Assembly: GCA_963803775.1 (NCBI GenBank)
Contig: CAWDNS010000006.1
Coordinates: forward strand, 496,001 to 560,000
Direction of reading: 5' to 3'
Length of the DNA: 64,000 nt
Source: JABCZH01 sp963803775
Lineage (GTDB): Bacteria; Acidobacteriota; Terriglobia; Terriglobales; Acidobacteriaceae
The translations under genes were made by a program, and so were the position numbers. The notes under the pieces are model-generated. The model was not told the DNA's origin, ran no database searches, and worked only from the letters and a program-made list of their open reading frames with translations. Within the stretch, counting starts at the first letter, position 1, and every line of letters starts with the position of its first letter. Positions 8,101 through 17,535 of the stretch are shown piece by piece.

Positions 8101-9393
8101 ATGAAGACGAGTCTAGTGGCGATTGTGCTTACGTTTGCTGGAATAGCCTCAGGTCAGCAGACGGCCGCGCCATCGCCGGCCCAACCTGCGGCCTCACCCC
8201 AAGCCGCGCCGCAAGCCCAACCGCAGAAAAAAGAAATCAAGGATCCCGCCGAGTACAACGCGTACGTCGGAGCGGTGCAGCAGCAAGATGCGGGCGCCAA
8301 AGTCAGCGGCCTGGAAGCCTTCCTGGCGCAATATCCCAACAGCGTGATGAAAGAGGATGCGCTAGAGGTGCTGATGGGGGCCTACCAACAGGCGGGGAAC
8401 CAAGCCAAGGTGATAGACACAGCCAATCGTCTCTTGGCGGCCAATCCCAATAACGTTCGGGCGCTGGTGCTGCTGGCATACAACGAGCGTGCTGCCCAGA
8501 AATGGGCGGACGCCAAGGCCCACGCCGAGCATGGCCTCCAGGCCCTGCCTAATATGGTCAAGCCGGATGGCGTCTCCGACGCTGATTTTGCAAAGCTAAA
8601 AGGTCAGTTTGCGATTGCCTTAGAGACCTTTGCTGGATTTTCTGCCTTGCAGATGAAAGACAACGCGACCGCCGAGAAGGATCTCCGGGCCGCCGTCGAG
8701 GCCGACCCCAATAATGTGGACAACGTCTATCCCTTAGCGCTGGCTTACCTGACGGCTACGCCTGAAGACGACGTGAACGGACTATTCTTCATCGCCCGCG
8801 CCGCCAACCTGGCCAAAGACCAGACATTCAAGGCGCAAACCATCAAGTTTGGGCACAGCAAATATGTGAAGTACCACGGGTCGGACGAAGGCTGGAACGA
8901 TCTTCTAACCCTAACGGCAACTACACCGTTGCCGCCTGCGGGCTTTACCGTTAAGCAATATGTTCCTCCTACTCCGGCTGAACAGGCGCATGATCTGGTA
9001 AAAGACAAGACTCCAGATGACCTCAAGAAACTAAGTTTTGCCGAGTGGGAATTGGTGCTCTCCTCCGGCAAACCCGAAGATGCCGACAAAGTGTGGAATG
9101 TGATCAAGGGAGTAGCCTTGCAGATGGAAGCTACGGTGCTGAAGGCCGGGGCAACTGAACTTCAGATTGCGGCCAGCCAGGACGACATCGACGCCAAGCG
9201 GGCCGACATTGTGCTCACCATGACTGGAACCATTCCCCCCAAGTTGATGCCGGCTGAGGGATCGACGCTCGACTTCGAAGGGACGCCGGTGTCCTTTACC
9301 GCCAGCCCATTTGTTATGACCATGGAAAAAGGCGCTTTGCTAACCAAGGCAGCGCCCAAGAAGCCGCCTGTGCATCACAAACCGACTCAGTAA
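8101..9393 (+). CDS. Exported TPR-like repeat protein
   Basis: A 430-residue protein with a signal peptide (MKTSLVAIVLTFAGIASGQ), a Pro/Ala/Gln-rich linker to about residue 40, then helical repeats resembling tetratricopeptide units (two blocks around residues 50-140 and 180-240). The C-terminal part is less repetitive. ATG 8101 is set by TAAGGAG 9 nt upstream. TPR repeats bind other proteins, so an envelope scaffold or assembly role is plausible, but nothing specifies the partner. It is single, with its own promoter candidate and a strong terminator. Confidence 0.7.
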   Translation: MKTSLVAIVLTFAGIASGQQTAAPSPAQPAASPQAAPQAQPQKKEIKDPAEYNAYVGAVQQQDAGAKVSGLEAFLAQYPNSVMKEDALEVLMGAYQQAGNQAKVIDTANRLLAANPNNVRALVLLAYNERAAQKWADAKAHAEHGLQALPNMVKPDGVSDADFAKLKGQFAIALETFAGFSALQMKDNATAEKDLRAAVEADPNNVDNVYPLALAYLTATPEDDVNGLFFIARAANLAKDQTFKAQTIKFGHSKYVKYHGSDEGWNDLLTLTATTPLPPAGFTVKQYVPPTPAEQAHDLVKDKTPDDLKKLSFAEWELVLSSGKPEDADKVWNVIKGVALQMEATVLKAGATELQIAASQDDIDAKRADIVLTMTGTIPPKLMPAEGSTLDFEGTPVSFTASPFVMTMEKGALLTKAAPKKPPVHHKPTQ

Positions 9394-9419
9394 GGGAATG
9401 TAGCAGATTGGATTACTGC

Positions 9420-9455
9420 AAGGGCAGCGCCAGACGCTGCCCTTGATTTTTGTTT
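9420..9455 (+). terminator. Rho-independent terminator after the TPR gene
   Basis: A perfect 10-bp stem (AAGGGCAGCG at 9420-9429, CGCTGCCCTT at 9435-9444) with a 5-nt loop is followed by GATTTTTGTTT. It starts 26 bp after the stop codon of the TPR gene. Confidence 0.85.
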
Positions 9456-9464
9456 GCCAAAGGC

Positions 9465-9779
9465 CTAGCGAACTGCTTTTCTCTCGTAGGGAGCCGGCCG
9501 CGCGCTGCGCGGAGGCCGCTTGATTCCGGCGCGCAGTTGCCGCACGTCAATCTTCAGTTCCGCGATGGTCCGGCTCAGAGTATTGCGGTGCATTCCCAGT
9601 TGACGGGCGGCGCGGCACTGATTGCCTTTGTTCTCCTGCAGCACCGTCAGGATGAACCGTTTCTTGAATTCGCGCACCGCCTCGGAATACAGAATGTTGC
9701 TGCGGTACATCTGCATGACGAGTGCTTCGAGCTGATCTCTCACGGCCTCTCTCTTTCTTGGAAGAGCTTTCGAACGCAC
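9465..9779 (-). CDS. Fis-type helix-turn-helix protein
   Basis: A 104-residue protein whose centre (about residues 35-80) matches the Fis / NtrC C-terminal HTH_8 domain: FILTVLQENKGNQCRAARQLGMHRNTLSRTI. It has no receiver or AAA+ domain, so it is a stand-alone DNA-binding protein like Fis. GTG 9779 is chosen, with an AGGTG box just upstream; ATG 9716 is an alternative that keeps the HTH intact. It begins 3 bp after the stop of the cvpA-like gene, so the two are likely co-transcribed behind purC. Targets are unknown. Confidence 0.72.
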   Translation of the reverse strand: MRSKALPRKREAVRDQLEALVMQMYRSNILYSEAVREFKKRFILTVLQENKGNQCRAARQLGMHRNTLSRTIAELKIDVRQLRAGIKRPPRSARPAPYERKAVR

Positions 9780-9782
9780 TCT

Positions 9783-10342
9783 TCACCTGTTTGCCAGACT
9801 GCTTGCTCGAGCGTTGCGGTTTACGGTGCGTTGCTGGGCGCGGTGCAGCAAATCCAGTCCTTGATAGAAGCGCACCCGCAATTCCGCCGGCGCCACCCAA
9901 ACGGCGGCCCGCCCCACCACCAGAAAGTACGGCGCCAACTTCGACCCTTGCAGCCACTTCGAGGTGGGCGTAAACGCCGCCATGCTGGTAAGAACAATGG
10001 CGACCACCAGACACCCGCGCAACAGCCCCAGCGCTGCCCTAGAACCGGTCCACGAATCTCAGCCCGGCTTCTTTCATGATCCAGCGGGCGATCCGTCCGG
10101 CAATTCCGGCCAGCATCATCACTCCCAAAAAAATAATCAGGAAAGCCGCGATGTCCGCCAACCAGACCGACCGAAATATTCGGGCGCAAACCAATCCGCC
10201 AGCCGGTGGTAGTTCCACGCCGCCAGCAAGTAGCCAAACACCAGACCCGCGATCCCAAAGGCTTCCTGAAAAAAGCCGGCACTGGCGGCCTGCACCACGG
10301 ACAACAAAATCACCAACGGATGATCCAGTCAGCGGCAGTCAA
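9783..10342 (-). pseudogene. cvpA: CvpA-family membrane protein, frameshifted
   Basis: Pieces of one membrane protein lie in three frames. TTG 10342 with GGAGAAG upstream starts TAADWII; the next frame reads VILLSVVQAASAGFFQEAFG; then ADIAAFLIIFLGVMMLAG; then LLRGCLVVAIVL to the stop at 9783. Joined, they give about 185 residues with four membrane segments, the layout of CvpA proteins. Changes are needed near 10315 (base missing), 10175 (base missing) and 10045 (base extra). The gene sits 26 bp after purC; a purine-cvpA link is also known in E. coli (cvpA-purF). The breaks may be sequence errors, as in the adjacent genes. Confidence 0.6.
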
Positions 10343-10367
10343 TGTCTTCTCCAGTTGTTTGTCGCAG

Positions 10368-11279
10368 CTAGACATCCAGTTCGTGTCCGGTGAGCTGGTG
10401 ATATGCCTCCAGGTATTTTTCGCTGGTCTTGCGAGCCACTTCCGGGGGGAGGGCTGGCGCAGGCGGTTGTTTGTTCCAGCGAATTTCTTCCAGATAGTCG
10501 CGGACATATTGCTTGTCGTATGAATCCTGAGCCCGGCCAGGCTGGTATTTGTCGGCCGGCCAGAAGCGCGAGGAATCCGGCGTCAGAACTTCATCCGCCA
10601 GGGTGATTCCCGTTTGCGTGATCCCAAACTCGAACTTGGTGTCGGCGATGATGATGCCCTTTGTCCGTGCGTAATCCGCCGCCTTGGTGTAGATCTTCAA
10701 CGTGACGTCGCGCAGCTTGCCGCTGCGCTCCGAGCCGACGACGCGAGCCATCTCTTCGAAAGAAATATTTTCGTCATGCCCGGTCATGGCTTTGGTGGCA
10801 GGAGTGAAAATCGGCTCCGGGCAGCTTGTCCGATTCCTTCAGACCGCCTGGCAGCTCGATCCCGCAGACCTTGCCGCTGGCTTTGTATTCTTTCCAAGCC
10901 GAGCCGGAAATATAGCCGCGCACCACGCACTCCACCGGCACCATGTCACCGCGCATCACCATCATCGAACGTCCGCGCAACTGATCGGCATAGTCGCGAA
11001 CGGCTGCCGGGATAGTGGTCGACGTCCGCCGTGACCAGATGGTTGGGGACGAGTTCGCGCAGAAACTCGAACCAGAACAGCGAAATCTGCGTCAGCACCC
11101 GCCCCTTGTGCGGAATGCCGGTGGCCAGCACATAATCGAAAGCGGAGATGCGGTCGGTGGCTACAAACAGCAAATGTTCTTGGCCGAGACGATACACATC
11201 GCGCACCTTGCCGCTGGCATAAATTCGAGTCGGGGAAGTCGGTGCGCAACAGGACGGAATCAAGCAGTTGGGGGCTCAT
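10368..11279 (-). pseudogene. purC: SAICAR synthase (PurC), frameshifted
   Basis: Phosphoribosylaminoimidazole-succinocarboxamide synthase, which joins aspartate to CAIR in purine synthesis. The protein is spread over three frames: MSPQLLDSVLLRTDFP then ASGKVRDVYRLG through DVDHYP; MVPVECVVRGYISGSAWKEY; and the C-terminal part from MTGHDENIS to the stop at 10368. Three changes restore about 303 residues, and each is one surplus C in a coding-strand C run, near 11232, 11010 and 10820. Hallmarks (GKVRDVY, RISAFD, ECVVRGYISGSAW, TKFEFG, DEVLTPDSSR) are all preserved. Since purC is normally needed for prototrophy and nothing else has decayed, sequence error is the more likely cause. A consensus promoter lies just upstream. 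Confidence 0.85.
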
Positions 11280-11310
11280 GAAATAATTTTACAGGCAGAA
11301 AACGTGGCGT

Positions 11311-11346
11311 ATTCTAAGCGGTTCAAAAAAATTTGTCAACCGCTTA
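11311..11346 (-). promoter_or_regulatory. purC promoter overlapped by a perfect inverted repeat
   Basis: On the minus strand TTGACA (11334-11339) and TAGAAT (11311-11316) are spaced by 17 bp. A 9-bp perfect inverted repeat, TAAGCGGTT (11315-11323) and AACCGCTTA (11338-11346), overlaps the edges of both boxes. It looks like a repressor operator. It could alternatively form a weak hairpin after smc, but it lies about 200 bp past the smc stop. Confidence 0.55.
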
Positions 11347-11549
11347 GATCTACTTGCGTCGTCGGATTTGCAATCTGCCTTTGAATACAAAAGAGTTGAC
11401 AGTGACCGAGTCATAGGCCCGATAGCGGCGTCTGGCGAGGCTTTCGCGGCAATCCGGTTGTGGAAAAACTGGGAAACCAGAGGACAACTCGGAAACCATG
11501 AAGTTCGCCGCGAGCGCTCGGCAAACTGCGAATCCGGTCTGCGTCCGGT

Positions 11550-14500
11550 CTAGCGTCCGGTTTTTGCGCTGTTCGGCGAAGCGCCCAACTGACGGAAACC
11601 AACTTTGAGACGCCCGGCTCCTGCATGGTCACTCCGTAGAGCACGGGTGCAATGCTCATGGTCTTCTTGCTGTGAGTGATGAGCACGAACTGGGTCTCGA
11701 CGCTCATCTCTTTGACCAGTTCGGTGAAGCGGCCGATGTTGGCCTCATCGAGCGGCGCGTCCACTTCATCGAGGATGCAGAACGGAGCTGGGCTGATATT
11801 GGAAGATGCCGACCAGCAGCGCCAGGGCGGTCAAAGCTTTTTCGCCGCCCGAGAGCAGCAGCACGTTCTGCAGCTTCTTGCCGGGAGGCGAGGCCACGAC
11901 GTCAATGCCGCTTTCCGCGCTGTTTTCCTCGTCGGTCAGACGCATGAAGGCGCATCCGCCGCCAAAAAGCTTGCTGAATGTCGTCCGGAAGTTCTCGTTG
12001 ATCTTGTGGAAGGCCTCTTCGAACTTCTGCCGCGAGAAAGTGTCGATCTCCTTGATCGTGGCCTGAGTGTTCTCAATCGAATCGAGCAGATCTTTTCTTT
12101 GCGTCTCGAGGAACGCATGACGCTCCGCGGTCTCCTTATATTCTTCGAGCGCCATCATGTTGACCGGGCCCATGGCGTCCAGGCGGGCGCGCATCTCGCG
12201 ATAGACCTGATCTTCCGCGCGCCAACTGCTCTCCCGTGACCACTCGAATCGCTGGCATCGGCGACCAACTCCTGGCGCTGCAAGCCCAAGTTCGTTCAGG
12301 CAGGTCTCGGCCATGTACTGCATCGGACTGCAGCTTGGCGACGGCGGCCGCAAGCTCGCCGCGCCGGTCGCGCGCCTGATCGAGCAAGTGGCGCGGCGCT
12401 GTGCAGGGTTTCTTCGATTTCGACTGCAGCCGGGCACGGACCTGGTCCGACTCAAACTGCAGCAGCCCGTCGCGGGCTTCGCTGGCATTGCGTTCCGCTG
12501 TCCAGTCTTCCAGCAGTGCGTGCCGATGCTGACTCTCAGCTCTCGCGCTCGAAGCATCTCCGGAGCAGCGAGACTTCAATCTGCTGAGCGCAGCCTGTTC
12601 ACCCGATCACGCATTCTCGGCAACAAGAGTTTCGATTCGCTCCAAAACCGCCGCCGCCGCCCGATGCCGCTCCTCGAGAGTCGCCACCTGCGCCAAGTGC
12701 TGAGGAAGCGGTCTGAGCCGCCTGGTCGCGCGTCCTCGCGCAAGGCCGCCGAGTTGCTTCATAGGCGCTGGCCGCCAGACGCTCCAGTTCTCGCCTGTTG
12801 TTCCTGCAAGGCCGCCATCTCGGCTTGCCGGACGTCGATCAAGCTGACTCTGTTCTTCGCGGTCTGAAGCCAGAGCGCTGCGACTCCGCGCGGCTGATCG
12901 TCCCGCTCGTTCGACTCCGAGTCATCTCCGCGTCCAGCTGTTGCAGCATGTGGCCCGAGGTCATGGCCTGTTTTTCGGCTTCGCGTTTGGTGCTTTCCAG
13001 GCGGTCAAGCAGGGACGTCAGATCTTTGATTTCGCGTCCTAAGCGTAAGTACCGGGCTCTCCTCGTCGCGCAACGCCGCTTCGAGCTCCGCGATGCAGCC
13101 GCAGGACGTCGCGCAGCTCGCGCTTCATCGAAAGCGGACCCTCCGCGCGCTGCTTTCCTCCCGTCACCGTCACGTTATGGAAACACTCGCCGGATGTGAC
13201 AGGAAAAATGCATCGGGATTTTCCAACGCCAGGTCCCGGGCAAACGCGGGATCGGGAACGATGTAACCATCCCGCAACTTCGGCAGAATGACTTCGAGCG
13301 ATCGGCCGAAGCCGTTGAGCACGCGGATGGCGTGCTTCAACGGAATCACCGATTGGCTCGGGCGGACAATGCGCGCGGGCTCATTGACCGCGAAAGAAAA
13401 CTTCGCCTGCGAATCTTCCGGATGCACCAGAAAAGTCGCGCGGCCGTCGACATCGGTACGCAGCAGGCGCAAACCCTCGTCGGCCGCGTCCCAAGATTTC
13501 ACGACAATATAGTTCAGCTCGTCGCGCAGAAAGTCCTCCACCACACCTTCGTACCGCGGTTCGACCTCGAGAAAATCGGCCAGGACTCCCGCCGGGGCCA
13601 AGCCGCCATTCATCACGCCCGATTGAAACAGCCGGCGCACCGATTCGGTAGAGTATCCGTGCTCGGCGATCACAGCTTCAAGCGAGGCTTTCTTACCGAA
13701 GGCCGTCGCGTACTCGGCGCGCAGACTATCCAGACGATTCTTGGCCTCGATCTCGGCGTGCCGTTTGGAGTCGAGCGTCGGCGCGTTTGGATGATTTCTT
13801 CTGTCAGGCCCGTGACCCGTTGCGAAACCGTCTCAAATTCCAGCGCCAATTGCCCGCGCTGGCCGCCGAAAGCTTCGACCTGGGAGTTGGCGATTGCCAT
13901 CTCCGATTGCAGACGCTGGCCTTCGCGATCGAACGCCGCCAGCCGCTCCTCGGCCTGGGTGAGCTGGTTGCGCAGATCGGATGCCGAGCCACTGCTTCCA
14001 TAATCTGCGCCGCGCGAGTTCTCTTGCCGCTGCTCGAGTTCCGCCAAGGCTTCGGCGGCTGCGGTCGCCTCTTGCTGGCTTGCGGCCAGCTTCTGTTGCG
14101 CAGCCGCCAAATCGAGCGCGGCTGAACTCGAGCACTTGCGGTTCGAGTCAAGCTCCGCTTCCAGCGCTGCCAGCCGTTCTCGGGCCTGGGCCAATTCGGC
14201 TTGCGAGGACAGCGCCGCGCTCCACCAATTCCGCACAGCGTTCCTCATTGTGACGGCGCTGCGCTCCGGGCGCGCTCGGCTCTCCAGCTTGATCTGGTTC
14301 AGACGTTCGCGATTCTCGCGCAATTCAGCTCTCGATCGCATAGCCGCGCTGGGTGCGGTCGGCGTGTTCCGATTCGCAGTTGCTGCGACGCTTCAGCCAT
14401 GCTGTCGTATCTGCTCGGAGATGGTGTTGATCTGCGCATCGAGTTGCGTGCTTTCCTGATCCAGCTGGGCAAACTTGCTGGCCAGCACCAGCCGCAGCTT

Positions 14501-15475
14501 CGCCCGCATCTCCTCCCGCAGTTTGGCATAGCGCTCGGCCTTCGACGCCTGCCGCTTCAGCGAATTCATCTGGCGCGTGACTTCCTCAAAAATGTCATTC
14601 ACCCGCGCCAGATTTTGCTTGGCATCTTCCAGACGCGCTTCCGCCAGCCGCTTCTTGGTTTTGAACTTGGTGATTCCGGCGGCTTCTTCAATAATGGCCC
14701 GGCGATCGGTGGGACGGCTGCTCAGAATCTGCCCAATACGTCCTTGCTCGATCAGCGCGTAGGATTCCGGGCCCAGGCCCGGTGCCCATGAACAATTCCT
14801 GAATGTCGCGCAGGCGGCACAGCTTGCCATTCAGCAGATACTCGCTGTCGCCCGAGCGGAACAGACGACGCGTGACCACGATCTCGCCCGCACGAAACTG
14901 TTGATGAGAACTTGCGGCGCCGGATCTTCAGCACCACTTGCGGGCCAAGATTCGTACCGGCTCGATGGCCAGCCGAAGATTTCATGGTGGCACCCGCGGT
15001 TCACTAGAAACTGCGCCCGGAGGCTCATCTGCCGCCGTGCGCTTCGCACTACTTCTCGTCTTGCCCGGCCGGGCTTCTTCGGTCAGCCGCTCCGTTTCTT
15101 CCGCGGCCTCGGCCCGCAATTCGGCTTCATCCCAGTCGGTTCGCTCGGCATCTCATCTTGGATTTCGATTTCGGTCGGCTCGTGCGCGTCGGCGCCGTCA
15201 TAGACTTCGGGGTCGATCAGGGTGAGCGATACTTCGGCCATGCCGGTCGGCTTGCGGTCGCGCGTGCCGGCGAAGATGACGTCTTCCATGCGCGAGCCGC
15301 GCAGCGTCTTGGCCGATTGCTCGCCCAGCACCCAGGAAATGGCGTCCGCAATGTTCGACTTGCCACAACCGTTCGGGCCGATGATGGCCGCAACCCCGTC
15401 GCCATGAAACTTGAGTTCGGTGCGGTCACAAAACGATTTGAACCCGAGAATCTGCAGCCTTTTCAGTTTGAGCAA
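11550..15475 (-). pseudogene. smc: Chromosome segregation ATPase SMC, multiply frameshifted
   Basis: SMC binds and extrudes DNA loops to organise the chromosome. The gene spans about 1308 codons, normal for SMC, but is split by at least eight frameshifts. Recognisable parts in order: LKLKRLQILGFKSF and Walker A GPNGCGKS near the start; the FMGTG / EEAAGI region (14879-14393); coiled coil; hinge domain (13673-13170, GVLADFLEVEPRYEGVVEDFL); second coiled coil; signature LLSGGEKALTALALL and Walker B region DEVDAPLDEANI (about 11850-11740). The TTG start at 15475 is supported by AAGGAG 7 nt upstream. One missing G near 11593 restores a C-terminus ending KTGR at 11550. Both ATPase halves and the hinge are intact in sequence, so a working gene with sequence errors is likely. 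Confidence 0.85.
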
Positions 15476-15861
15476 CGGATACTCCTTCGTAGCGCACTTT
15501 GTATTTGTGGCGCCGGCGTCTGGTCGGCTGGAGTGGCGGCTTTCGCAGCCATATCCGCGCTGCCTGAGGCTCGCCGGAGCCGGCTCAGCCCCGTTTACCA
15601 ATCAGATGCTCTCCATTTCGCTCCGGCAAATGCCCCCCAGGCCGGACGGCGACGGGCACAAATTAGAGCTACTGTAACGGCGAAATCGCGCCGGGGTCAA
15701 GCAAGAAAACACTATATCTGGTATGCCCTTCGCGCAACCACCTCATTCTGCACACACAATGCAGCAAATGCGAAGTCGAATGTGGGGAAGAAGAAGGAAG
15801 GGAGAATCGCGAGAGCCAGATAAGGGTAGCGCAAGAGGCGGCGGAGCAAATTTAATGCAGA
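15476..15861. promoter_or_regulatory. smc upstream region with candidate promoter
   Basis: No intact gene lies here. On the minus strand TTGACC (15695-15700) and TACAGT (15671-15676) are spaced by 18 bp and could drive smc, giving a leader of about 190 nt. The rest (15701-15861) may contain the distal end of the frameshifted M20 peptidase or be non-coding. Confidence 0.4.
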
Positions 15862-17342
15862 TCAGAACGCCTTCAGGATGCGGACTACAGCAACGGGCGA
15901 GCGCCTCTCTGATGGCATCGGACGGGCTGAGCGGTCCCGTCGCAACCATCTGGATGAAGCCCAGTTCGGTACTCGCCCCAGCTTCTCGAAGAACACACAA
16001 ATGGACTCAATCCCCCGATAAAAATTCGGGATATGAAACTTCTCATTAGGGGCGTGCAGGTTGTCGTCAGGCAAGCCGAAGCCCATCATGACGCTAGGGA
16101 TTTTCAGCACATCCTGGAAATCGGTGACAATGGGAATCGAGCCGCCGGAGCGGATGAAAACGGTGTCTTTTTTGAACACATCGTGCATGGCTTCGGTCGC
16201 AGGCTTGACGTATATAGTTATCCGTGCCCACGACGCAGGCCGGGCCTTTACTCCAGACTTTGATGTTGGTCTCAATGCCCTTGGGCGTCAGCTTCTTCAC
16301 GAATTTCTTGTACTTCTTAAGCACGTCGTCCGCATTCTGGTTCGGCACCAGGCGCATGGAAACTTTGGCTGCGGCTTTGGCCGGGATCACGGTTTTCGCG
16401 CCGGGAGCAGTAAAGCCGCCGGGCATGCCGTGAACTTCGAGCGTGGGGCGCGCCCAGGTGCGATACAGCACCGAATATCCTGGCTCACCGGTGAGCACCT
16501 TCGACCCAACTTCGGTCTTGCGATAGTGCTCTTCTTTAAAGGGCAGCCGCTTCCAGGCCTTCAGCTCGTCTTTACTGGGGGCCTTCACATCCTTGTAAAA
16601 GCCCGGGATCAGAATCTTGCCTTTCGCATCTTTCAATTTGCTGATGATTTCGATCAGGGCGAACAATGGATTCGGTGCCGCGCCGCCGTAGACTCCGGAA
16701 TGCAAATCGGTCTTGGCCCCCGAAGCCTCGATCTCGGTATAGACCAATCCCCGCAGGCCGACACATAACGTGGGAAGATCGGGCGCAAATAATTCCGTGT
16801 CGCACACTAGCGCGAAATCGGCTTTCAGCTTGGATTTCTGCTTCCGCACGTATTCGGCGATGGACTCGCCGCCCACTTCCTCTTCGCCTTCGAAATGAAC
16901 TTCACATTCATCGGCAGCTTGCCACCGTGGCCCTTCATCAGAGCCTCAATCGCTTTGATTTCCATCCAGAACTGGCCTTTGTCGTCCACCGCGCCGCGCG
17001 CGTAGATATTGTTGTTGCGCTCGGTGGGCTCAAACGGCGGGGAGATCCACTCATTCAGCGGATCGGGCGGGCTGGACGTCGTAATGCGCGTAGCATCAGC
17101 ACGGTAGGCTTGCCGGAAGCGTGCAGCCAATCGGCATAAATCAGCGGATGGCCTTTGGTGGGGATGATTTCAACGTTCTCCATGCCGATGCGGCGCAATT
17201 CGTCGGCGACGAAGTCTGCCGCTTTCTGCACATCGGACTTGTGCTCCGTGCGGTGCTGACGCTAGGGATACGAAGAAGATCTTTGAGTTCGTTTAGAAAG
17301 CGTTGCTGATTCTGCGGGCATAATCACTGCGGGGGAAGCCAT
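15862..17342 (-). pseudogene. M20-family metallodipeptidase, frameshifted
   Basis: A zinc peptidase of the M20 dipeptidase group (PepV / carnosinase-like), about 460 residues if repaired. ATG 17342 with a TGAGGA box starts MASPAVIMP; later frames give YADWLHASGKPTVLM, then the metal-binding block restored as YAHYDVQP after removal of two surplus C residues near 17095 and 17065. It continues with GAVDDKGQ, EGEEEVGG after one missing T near 16905, DLHSGVYGG (16876-16094 frame) and GGSIPIVTDF (to 15862). At least six frameshifts are needed and the 3' limit is uncertain. Metal ligands and the dimerisation segment are all readable, so error rather than decay is favoured. Confidence 0.75.
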
Positions 17343-17535
17343 AGGACGATCCTCATTTCTCGCGCGGGAACGCGATTCCGACTGAGTCTGATGGATGAAA
17401 CGACTAAGTATACCTGAGCGCCGGGCCTGATTTCCTTGAGCGGCCCAGCTCTTTGGGCGTCCCTCATGCTACCCTTTTCTGTTGCCCGCCGTCTTAACAT
17501 AAATTCGCCGTGCGCGGCCTTTCGGAGTTTTGTCG

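Noticed and set aside
9821..10282. Frame of 153 codons on the minus strand
   Set aside because: It is an out-of-frame reading of the CvpA-like gene, with unnatural Trp/Arg/Cys-rich sequence.
15158..15823. Plus-strand frame of 221 codons opposite the smc start
   Set aside because: It is antisense to the SMC ATPase head, whose motifs are unmistakable.
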